From an uncultured Lachnospiraceae bacterium (lineage in GTDB: Bacteria > Bacillota > Clostridia > Lachnospirales > Lachnospiraceae): a stretch of DNA of 7,707 nucleotides. Numbering within the stretch: position 1 is the first letter of the stretch; the number at the start of each line of letters is the position of its first letter. The stretch spans positions 1 through 7,707 of the forward strand of contig CATYEA010000088.1 of NCBI GenBank assembly GCA_958405355.1, written 5' to 3'. A program made the translations under genes and the position numbers. Shown here in pieces: positions 1-5,659 of this stretch. A model generated the notes under the pieces. The model ran no database searches, was not told the origin of the DNA, and was given only the letters and a program-made list of their open reading frames with translations.

Positions 1-984
1 GATGTACTGAACAGTTTGGTGGGGGTCACACGTCTGTTCTACAATGGAGAATTTTCAGGAAAGTTTGTGGTGAACACAGAACCTTATCTGGAAATTCATT
101 CTGAGGACAACAGTGAAAGCGAAGTCGCAGGTAAGATATACCCGGCTTCCAGTGGTGTGGTCGAAGAATGGGGACCGGAGTGGACGAAAGTTTCTTCGGG
201 AAATGTCACAGGATATATCGCCACAAAGGATATTTCAATCGGTTATGATGCCGAGCTGTTGGCAAAAGAAATCGGACGACGGAACGTCACGGTGACAGCC
301 GATTCATTAAATATCCGTCAGGAGGCTGATACGGACAGTGAAGTTGTTGCTACAGCGATTCAGAGCGAAATCTTTCCGGTAGTTGAAAGCGGAGAAGAGT
401 GGACACGGATTGATTTTGGCGATGGAGAGGGATTCGTAGCCAGTGAGTATGTGGAAGAAAGCATTGAACTGGACGAAGCTATATCTATAGCTGAAGAAGA
501 AGCTGCTGTTTCTGCAAGTACAGCAGCGACAGCGTCAATCGCTGAAAAGCAGGCAAACACAGACCGGAATGCTTCGGGAAGTTCCGATGTACAGCCGGAA
601 AGTGTGACAGCATCCTCTGCTTTATCTGTAACATCAGATGAGGTATATTTGCTGGCCTGTATGGTCTATGTGGAATCTGGCGCAGAACCTTATGAGGGAC
701 AGCTGGCTGTGGCCAATGTCATCTTAAATCGGGTGAAAGATCCACGATTTGATAATACCATTGCCGGAGTTATCTATGCACCGGGACAGTTCCCGGGAGC
801 TCATAACGGTGTTCTTGATGGTGTGCTTTACAGCGGACCGAGTGAATCCTGTATGCAGGCTGCTCAGGAAGCTTTGGCTGGTGTCAATAATATTGGTGGC
901 TATTATTACTTTAATGGCTATGTAGATACGTCAACTGTGAGCGAATATCTCGTGATCGGCGGACATACATTCTATAACTATTAA
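1..984 (+). CDS. SH3-domain cell wall hydrolase, SleB/CwlJ (Hydrolase_2) family, 5' partial
   Basis: The reading frame is open from base 1 to the TAA at 982-984 (327 codons visible). No start codon with a ribosome binding site lies near the edge, since the TTG at 16 has none, so the start and an expected signal peptide are off the window. Two bacterial SH3-like repeats come first, at about 76-237 and 283-459; the second has the typical SLNIRQEADTDSEVV and GEGFVASEYV signatures and probably binds peptidoglycan. An Ala/Ser/Glu-rich linker follows (about 460-620). The C-terminal catalytic domain (about 631-981) matches the SleB/CwlJ hydrolase family: VYVESGAEPYEGQLAVANVI, with the presumed catalytic Glu at 673-675, then ILNRVKDPRF and a terminal GGHTFYNY. 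Family members cleave peptidoglycan glycan strands, and some degrade spore cortex. A spore role is possible in this spore-former, but the SH3 repeats fit a vegetative wall enzyme equally well. The family call is secure; the biological role is not. Confidence 0.88.
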   Translation, partial: DVLNSLVGVTRLFYNGEFSGKFVVNTEPYLEIHSEDNSESEVAGKIYPASSGVVEEWGPEWTKVSSGNVTGYIATKDISIGYDAELLAKEIGRRNVTVTADSLNIRQEADTDSEVVATAIQSEIFPVVESGEEWTRIDFGDGEGFVASEYVEESIELDEAISIAEEEAAVSASTAATASIAEKQANTDRNASGSSDVQPESVTASSALSVTSDEVYLLACMVYVESGAEPYEGQLAVANVILNRVKDPRFDNTIAGVIYAPGQFPGAHNGVLDGVLYSGPSESCMQAAQEALAGVNNIGGYYYFNGYVDTSTVSEYLVIGGHTFYNY

Positions 985-1010
985 AAATAAACAAGCTTAG
1001 TATGGATTCA

Positions 1011-1054
1011 AAAGGACTTTGAATGTGATCAAATTTGCATTCAGGGTCCTTTTT
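1011..1054 (+). terminator. Intrinsic terminator of the wall hydrolase gene
   Basis: AAAGGACTTTGAATG (1011-1025) pairs along its whole length with CATTCAGGGTCCTTT (1038-1052) through 15 pairs, two of them G-T wobbles. The loop is 12 bases and the T tract runs 1050-1054. It starts 26 bases after the hydrolase stop codon. The A-run opposite the T-run gives some bidirectional character. Confidence 0.88.
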
Positions 1055-1059
1055 CTGTA

Positions 1060-1088
1060 TTGCTGTTTTTCGGGTTTCGTATTATAAT
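1060..1088 (+). promoter_or_regulatory. Sigma-A-like promoter of the five-gene operon
   Basis: TTGCTG (1060-1065, 3 of 6 consensus bases including the key TTG) is separated by exactly 17 bases from a perfect TATAAT (1083-1088). Transcription would start near 1095, giving a leader of about 20-25 bases. The -35 lies only five bases after the preceding terminator's T tract, and no other promoter is evident before the operon. This is a sequence match only; no start site has been mapped. Confidence 0.65.
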
Positions 1089-1104
1089 AAGCTGTGGATT
1101 ACAA

Positions 1105-1110
1105 GAGAGG
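1105..1110 (+). promoter_or_regulatory. Ribosome binding site deciding the MBL hydrolase start
   Basis: GAGAGG lies 9 bases before the ATG at 1120 and 3 bases before the in-frame ATG at 1114. The spacing, together with the family's usual M-[KR]-F N-terminus, favours 1120. The upstream TTG at 1060 coincides with the promoter -35 and is not a start. Confidence 0.6.
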
Positions 1111-1119
1111 AAGATGAGC

Positions 1120-1899
1120 ATGAAATTTGGCACCATTGCCAGCGGCAGCAGTGGAAACTGTCTTTATGCCGGAAATGAAGATACCCATATCCTTATCGAT
1201 GCCGGGATCAGTTGTAAACGCATTTGTGAAGGATTGAAAACATTTGAACTGGAAGGCAGGGATATTCAGGGAATATTGATCACCCATGAACATACGGATC
1301 ACATTTCCGGACTTGGCGTGCTTGCACGAAAGTTTCATATACCAATTTATGGTACAGAGAAGACATTGCGCCAGATTTCTGAAATGGGAAACCTTGGAAA
1401 GATTGACCGGGAACTGTTCATGCCTATTGAGGCCGGACGGGAATTTGCGGTCGGAAGCCTTTCGGTGGAATCTTTTTCCATTTCTCACGATGCAGTGGAT
1501 CCGGTAAGCTTTTTGATTCAGGACGGTGGTCGGAAGCTTGGAATGGTTACGGACTTGGGATATTATGACGAGTCCATTGTGGAACGGCTGAAAGATTCCA
1601 ATCTGCTTTATGTGGAAGCAAACCATGATATACATATGCTTCAGGCAGGACCCTATCCATATTATCTGAAGCGGCGCATTTTGGGTGAACGTGGTCATCT
1701 GTGTAATGAAAAGGCAGCTCAATTGGTCACAGAATTAATGCATGACCGGCTTGATCAGGTAATCCTGGGTCATTTGAGTAAGGAAAATAATTATCCGGAT
1801 CTGGCGTTGGCAACGGTGAAAAATGAAGTTGAAGATTCGGTAAAAGTTGAGGTAGCCCCGAGGGATCATGCGGGACATTTATTTGACCTGGCATTATAG
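1120..1899 (+). CDS. MBL-fold metallohydrolase, WalJ/YycJ type
   Basis: This 259-residue protein belongs to the metallo-beta-lactamase superfamily and resembles WalJ/YycJ of Bacillota. The N-terminus MKFGTIASGSSGN is the family hallmark. The metal-binding motif HEHTDH gives His56, His58, Asp60 and His61. His123 (SISHDAVDP), Asp145 (MVTDLG) and His218 (ILGHLSKENN) are the likely remaining metal ligands, so both metal sites look intact. Members are cytoplasmic and considered phosphodiesterases or nucleases; the physiological substrate is uncertain. In many Bacilli the gene sits beside the walRK two-component genes, but here it opens an operon without them. An in-frame ATG at 1114 would add two residues; the frame is also open back to 1060, but that part overlaps the promoter. 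The next gene starts 20 bases after the stop. I am sure of the family and less sure that it is a strict WalJ orthologue. Confidence 0.9.
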   Translation: MKFGTIASGSSGNCLYAGNEDTHILIDAGISCKRICEGLKTFELEGRDIQGILITHEHTDHISGLGVLARKFHIPIYGTEKTLRQISEMGNLGKIDRELFMPIEAGREFAVGSLSVESFSISHDAVDPVSFLIQDGGRKLGMVTDLGYYDESIVERLKDSNLLYVEANHDIHMLQAGPYPYYLKRRILGERGHLCNEKAAQLVTELMHDRLDQVILGHLSKENNYPDLALATVKNEVEDSVKVEVAPRDHAGHLFDLAL

Positions 1900-1919
1900 G
1901 AATATAGGAGGAAAGAAAG

Positions 1920-2192
1920 ATGAAAAAAACAATTATCACTGTAATTGGAAAAGACACCGTAGGAATTATTGCAAAAGTATGTACCTATCTGGCAGAGAAT
2001 AATGTAAATATCCTGGATATTTCCCAGACAATCGTGCAGGATTATTTTAATATGATGATGATCGTGGACACGAATGCCGCTGCGAAAGAATTTGAGGTGC
2101 TTTCAAAAGAACTGAAAGAAGTCGGTGAGCAGATCGGAGTAAAAATTAAGATGCAGCATGAAGATATTTTTAACTGTATGCACAGAATTTAA
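1920..2192 (+). CDS. ACT domain-containing protein, UPF0237 family
   Basis: A 90-residue single ACT domain that fills the protein. The opening strand and loop, [19 protein letters not shown] (residues 2-20), contain the G-x-D-x-x-G-I turn where ACT domains usually bind small ligands such as amino acids. The first helix covers about 14-27, and the predicted beta-alpha-beta-beta-alpha-beta order fits. The tail [13 protein letters not shown] is characteristic of UPF0237 and unlike generic ACT proteins. ACT domains act as ligand sensors and often dimerise; the ligand here is unknown. A strong AGGAGG at 1906-1911, 8 bases before the ATG, sets the start. The UPF0210 gene follows after 11 bases, and this pairing recurs in many Bacillota, which suggests a joint function. 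GcvR-like labels sometimes given to this family are not supported by anything in the window. Confidence 0.93.
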   Translation: MKKTIITVIGKDTVGIIAKVCTYLAENNVNILDISQTIVQDYFNMMMIVDTNAAAKEFEVLSKELKEVGEQIGVKIKMQHEDIFNCMHRI

Positions 2193-2203
2193 GAGGTGAC
2201 GAC

Positions 2204-3568
2204 ATGATTAATTTATACGAGGTACAGGAAACCAACAAGATGATTGAAGAATCCAATCTGGATGTGCGGACGATCACGATGGGTATCAGTCTTTTGGATT
2301 GCTGTGATACGGATGTGCATAAAGTTTGTGAAAATATTTATCATAAGATTACAACAAAAGCTAAGGATCTCGTATCTACCGGCTGTGAGATTGAAAATGA
2401 ATTTGGTATTCCGATTGTAAATAAGAGAATTTCCGTGACCCCGATCAGTTTGATCGGCGGTTCCTGCTGTAAGACAGTCGATGATTATGTGGAAATTGCA
2501 AAAACGCTGGATAAAGCGGCTCTGGAAGTTGGTGTTAATTTCCTCGGCGGCTATTCGGCTCTCGTTTCGAAAGGGATGACGGCCAGCGACCGTTTATTGA
2601 TTGAATCCATTCCGAAAGCATTGGCTTCCACAGAACGGGTGTGCAGTTCCGTTAATGTAGGTTCTACAAAAACAGGAATCGACATGGATGCAGTAAAGCT
2701 TCTCGGCGAAAAGATTCTTGAAACGGCTGAACTGACAAAGGATGCCGATTCTCTTGGCTGTGCAAAACTGGTTGTATTCTGTAATGCACCGGATGATAAT
2801 CCGTTCATGGCCGGAGCTTTCCATGGTGTCACCGAAGGTGATGTTGTCATCAATGTGGGAGTCAGCGGCCCGGGTGTTGTCAAACGTGCTTTGGAAAAAG
2901 TCCGTGGTGAGGATTTCGGAACACTTTGCGAGACGATTAAAAAGACGGCTTTCAAAGTTACCCGTGTGGGTCAGCTCGTTGCCCAGGAAGCTTCGAGACG
3001 TTTGAATGTTCCATTTGGCATTATTGATTTATCGTTGGCGCCAACACCGGCTGTCGGTGATAGCGTTGCAGAGATTTTGGAAGAAATCGGACTCGAGTCT
3101 GTCGGTGCACCTGGAACAACGGCGGCTTTAGCTCTTTTAAACGACCAGGTAAAAAAAGGCGGTGTTATGGCGTCTTCCTATGTGGGCGGCCTTTCCGGAG
3201 CTTTTATTCCTGTTTCAGAAGACCAGGGGATGATTGATGCAGTCAAAGCGGATGCTTTAACACTGGAAAAACTGGAAGCCATGACCTGTGTTTGCTCCGT
3301 TGGTCTGGATATGATCGCCATTCCGGGAAATACAAAGGCAACTACTATCTCCGGTATCATCGCCGATGAAATGGCTATAGGTATGATTAATCAGAAAACA
3401 ACGGCCGTACGTCTCATTCCGGTAATCGGAAAGGATGTTGGTGAAATGGTAGAGTTCGGCGGACTTTTAGGCTATGCACCGATCATGCCGGTGAATCGTT
3501 TTGGCTGTGATGCTTTTGTGAATCGGGGCGGACGTATTCCGGCGCCAATTCACAGCTTTAAAAATTAA
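2204..3568 (+). CDS. UPF0210 (DUF711) family protein, often labelled 'PFL family'
   Basis: A 454-residue cytoplasmic protein of full family length. It shows the conserved segments [20 protein letters not shown] (13-32), [19 protein letters not shown] (68-86), [74 protein letters not shown] and the terminal [14 protein letters not shown]. Structures of relatives show a fold resembling pyruvate formate-lyase and ribonucleotide reductase, hence the 'PFL' label. I see no RVxG[FYW] glycyl-radical motif near the C-terminus, so it should not be read as a formate-lyase. The function is unknown. Two adjacent cysteine pairs occur, Cys33-Cys34 and Cys88-Cys89. The ribosome binding site is GAGGTGA (2193-2199), starting just after the ACT gene's stop, so the two genes are probably translated together. 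The pair is conserved across Bacillota, so the ACT protein may sense a ligand for this protein (inference). Confidence 0.93.
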   Translation: MINLYEVQETNKMIEESNLDVRTITMGISLLDCCDTDVHKVCENIYHKITTKAKDLVSTGCEIENEFGIPIVNKRISVTPISLIGGSCCKTVDDYVEIAKTLDKAALEVGVNFLGGYSALVSKGMTASDRLLIESIPKALASTERVCSSVNVGSTKTGIDMDAVKLLGEKILETAELTKDADSLGCAKLVVFCNAPDDNPFMAGAFHGVTEGDVVINVGVSGPGVVKRALEKVRGEDFGTLCETIKKTAFKVTRVGQLVAQEASRRLNVPFGIIDLSLAPTPAVGDSVAEILEEIGLESVGAPGTTAALALLNDQVKKGGVMASSYVGGLSGAFIPVSEDQGMIDAVKADALTLEKLEAMTCVCSVGLDMIAIPGNTKATTISGIIADEMAIGMINQKTTAVRLIPVIGKDVGEMVEFGGLLGYAPIMPVNRFGCDAFVNRGGRIPAPIHSFKN

Positions 3569-3589
3569 AATATTAATGGGGGAATCAAA

Positions 3590-5050
3590 ATGTCTGATAT
3601 TTTAAAAGGACTGGAACCTGAGAGAGTATTTCATTATTTTGAAGAAATCTGTGCGATTCCCCATGGATCGGGAAATGAAAAGGCCATCAGTGATTACTGC
3701 GTGGCCTTTGCTAAATCTCACGATTTGTGGGTACGCCAGGATGAGGCAAATAATGTGATTATCCGCAAACCTGCATCGGCAGGTTATGAAAATGCTCCGG
3801 TAGTTATGCTCCAGGGCCATATGGATATGGTATGTGAGAAAAACAGTGATGTAAATTTTGATTTTGAAAAAGAGGGATTAAAATTAAAAGTCGAAGGAGA
3901 TTTTGTTTCTGCGGAAGGAACAACCCTCGGCGGTGATGATGGTATAGCCGTGGCCTTTGCAATGGCAATCCTCGAAGATGACAGCCTGGGACACCCGGAA
4001 CTGGAAGTTGTTATAACTACAGATGAAGAAGTGGGAATGAAAGGCGCTCATGTGCTGGATGTCAGCGATTTAAAAGCCAGCTATCTACTGAATTTGGATA
4101 ATGAAAGTGAAGGTCAGATCTTAACCTCCTGTGCAGGTGGTATGAAGAGCCGGGCATCATTACCGGTCCGCTTTGTTGACTGGGAAGGTATGGGCGGTGA
4201 ATTAAGAATCAGCGGCTTAAAAGGCGGTCATTCGGGGGCTGAAATTCACTGTGGAAGAGCGAATGCCAATCGGCTGCTCGGACGTATTCTTTTAGAATTA
4301 AATAAAGAATTAAATGTGGGCATCCGTGAAGTAAGCGGTGGTATGAAGGATAATGCCATTCCTCGGGAGGCTCAGGCAAAAATCGTGCTTCGTCCGGAGG
4401 ATGTGGAGCGTGCCAAAGAAATCAGAGATAAGTTTGCAGCAGATATCCAGGATGAATTTGGTGTATCTGATCCGCAGATCAAGATTGAATTAAAGATAGA
4501 ATGTGATAAGCAGGAAGAATTTAAAATCTTCCACCCGGCAGATATGGAACGTATATTATTTATGTTCATACAATCGCCAAATGGCATTCAGACCATGAGC
4601 ATGGAGCTTCCGGGATTGGTCGAAAGTTCATTAAATTTAGGTGTTGTACGCATGGAGGAAGAAGCTGTTTGCTTTTCATGGGCTGTGCGGAGCAGTAAAA
4701 AGAGTTTGAAATATTATATCAGTGATCAGTTGGAATATCTGACAGAATTTCTTGGTGGTACCTATTGGTATGATGGTGAATATCCTCACTGGTCTTACCG
4801 TAGCGATTCACCGATCCGCGAACTTGTATCGTCCGTTTATAAGGAAGTGACCGGAAAGGATGCAAGTATCGAAGCCATCCATGCCGGACTGGAATGCGGC
4901 CTTATTTCAGAAAAGATGCCGGAACTGGATATTGTTGCTCTGGGACCGGATATTTTTGATATTCATACACCGGATGAACATTTGAGTATTTCATCGGTTG
5001 AGCGGACATACCGTTTAGTGCGGACTGTTTTAAGCCGGATTAAGGCCTGA
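3590..5050 (+). CDS. pepD: Aminoacyl-histidine dipeptidase (beta-Ala-His dipeptidase), peptidase family M20C
   Basis: A 486-residue cytosolic zinc metallopeptidase, almost the same length as E. coli PepD. It releases amino acids from Xaa-His and other dipeptides. All expected active-site residues can be placed: His77 and Asp79 in GHMDMVCEK, the bridging Asp116 in LGGDDGIA, the general base Glu146 with the zinc ligand Glu147 in TTDEEVGMKGA, Asp170 in NLDNESEGQ, and the C-terminal His459 in DIHTPDEH. The HAGLECG segment (His431-Gly437) is also typical of the subfamily. The middle part (about 190-390) corresponds to the lid and dimerisation domain, including GLKGGHSGAEIHCGRANA. The start is set by GGGGGAA about 6 bases upstream of the ATG. 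The gene lies 21 bases after the UPF0210 gene and 8 before the peptidase gene, in the same operon. Its role is most likely peptide scavenging; any link to the UPF0210 pair is guesswork. Confidence 0.94.
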   Translation: MSDILKGLEPERVFHYFEEICAIPHGSGNEKAISDYCVAFAKSHDLWVRQDEANNVIIRKPASAGYENAPVVMLQGHMDMVCEKNSDVNFDFEKEGLKLKVEGDFVSAEGTTLGGDDGIAVAFAMAILEDDSLGHPELEVVITTDEEVGMKGAHVLDVSDLKASYLLNLDNESEGQILTSCAGGMKSRASLPVRFVDWEGMGGELRISGLKGGHSGAEIHCGRANANRLLGRILLELNKELNVGIREVSGGMKDNAIPREAQAKIVLRPEDVERAKEIRDKFAADIQDEFGVSDPQIKIELKIECDKQEEFKIFHPADMERILFMFIQSPNGIQTMSMELPGLVESSLNLGVVRMEEEAVCFSWAVRSSKKSLKYYISDQLEYLTEFLGGTYWYDGEYPHWSYRSDSPIRELVSSVYKEVTGKDASIEAIHAGLECGLISEKMPELDIVALGPDIFDIHTPDEHLSISSVERTYRLVRTVLSRIKA

Positions 5051-5058
5051 TTGGTTGG

Positions 5059-5571
5059 ATGGTGAATAACATTCTGCCGATTTTCAATGGATTATTGCAT
5101 GTATTGATGATAACTATATTGCTTTGTTTGAGTATCAGTGATTATCGTACGTTTAAAATTCCATCATGGACAACGGCCTGCATAGGTATTCTTGGGTTGA
5201 TTTATATGTCCTTAAATCCGGTCAGCCGTATGAACGGCGTTTTTGGCTTTTTCTCCGTAAGTATTCTTCTTGGCCTGATTTATTTGCTGACAAAGGGCAG
5301 AGGAATCGGCGGCGGTGATGTCAAGCTGATGGCCGTTTCTGGCCTGATGCTCGGCTGGCGGAAAAATATCCTGGCCTTTTTTGTCGGCTGTGTTTTGGTT
5401 TCTTTCGTTTATTTATTTCGACGAAAGTTTTTGGAAAAACAGTTTGGATTGTCGGACAGTTTTCACAGGTTGGCTTTTGGACCCTATCTGGCGGCAGGAA
5501 TTGTTGTCAGTATGCTTTGGGGTGAGAAAATAATTTCAGCCTATGTATCCTGGCCCGGACTCATGTTTTAG
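5059..5571 (+). CDS. Single-domain A24 prepilin peptidase (CpaA/TadV-like)
   Basis: A 170-residue polytopic membrane protein. Family A24 aspartic peptidases cut the leader of type IV pilin-like precursors at the inner face of the membrane. Both catalytic aspartates are present: Asp28 in SISDYRTFKIP and Asp87 in the GGGDVKLM motif. FGPYLAAG near residue 140 is the usual C-terminal motif. Hydrophobic segments lie at about 5-26, 38-53, 60-77, 88-112 and 138-155. The N-terminal methyltransferase domain and its cysteine tetrad, found in bifunctional PilD-type enzymes, are absent, as in CpaA/TadV-type enzymes. No pilin or secretion genes are nearby, so its substrates must be encoded elsewhere. The start at 5059 lies 8 bases after the pepD stop and has only a poor ribosome binding site (GGTTGG), which suggests translational coupling; the next ATG (5107) would remove most of the first membrane segment. 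Confidence 0.88.
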   Translation: MVNNILPIFNGLLHVLMITILLCLSISDYRTFKIPSWTTACIGILGLIYMSLNPVSRMNGVFGFFSVSILLGLIYLLTKGRGIGGGDVKLMAVSGLMLGWRKNILAFFVGCVLVSFVYLFRRKFLEKQFGLSDSFHRLAFGPYLAAGIVVSMLWGEKIISAYVSWPGLMF

Positions 5572-5615
5572 ACCCTGTTTCTGCATGGATTTATTAAAAA
5601 TGTTCTTATCGATTT

Positions 5616-5659
5616 CCTCCTTGCATATATTTATAGCAGTATATGTGAGGAGGTTTTTT
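5616..5659 (+). promoter_or_regulatory. Terminator-like hairpin sequestering the spoIVA ribosome binding site
   Basis: CCTCCTTGCATATA (5616-5629) pairs without interruption with TATATGTGAGGAGG (5640-5653): 14 pairs, of which two are G-T wobbles, with a 10-base loop. The right arm contains the entire GAGGAGG ribosome binding site of spoIVA (5647-5653), and the left arm contains its complement CCTCC. Six T residues (5654-5659) follow directly and the ATG is at 5660. The element therefore has the form of an intrinsic terminator and also of a translation-blocking hairpin. It is the only terminator-like structure between the upstream operon and spoIVA. The pairing is read directly; the function is inferred. 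Confidence 0.6.
5624..5631 (+). promoter_or_regulatory. Candidate sigma-E -10 element for spoIVA
   Basis: CATATATT matches the B. subtilis sigma-E -10 consensus CATACAHT at 7 of 8 positions and lies so that transcription would start near 5638, before the ribosome binding site. spoIVA is sigma-E-dependent in B. subtilis. The region 13-14 bases upstream (about 5602-5610) is a poor match to the sigma-E -35, and the window is AT-rich, so this remains tentative. Confidence 0.3.

Noticed and set aside
985..1119. Possible riboswitch or small RNA between the wall hydrolase and the MBL gene
   Set aside because: The structured part is fully explained as a terminator with a T tract, and the remaining leader after the promoter is only about 25 bases.
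1099..1722. 207-codon open frame on the - strand opposite the MBL hydrolase gene
   Set aside because: It lies entirely antisense to a gene with intact catalytic motifs, and its product resembles no family I know. It is a shadow of codon bias.
2204..3568. Reading the UPF0210 protein as an active pyruvate formate-lyase or other glycyl-radical enzyme
   Set aside because: No C-terminal RVxG[FYW] motif is visible and no activase gene is nearby. Only the fold is related.
5059..5571. Bifunctional PilD-type prepilin peptidase/N-methyltransferase
   Set aside because: The protein is only 170 residues and lacks the N-terminal domain and cysteine tetrad.
5543..5659. 39-codon N-terminal extension of spoIVA from an upstream ATG
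   Set aside because: It overlaps the end of the peptidase gene, lacks a ribosome binding site, and is absent from the family; ATG 5660 has a perfect site and the family N-terminus.
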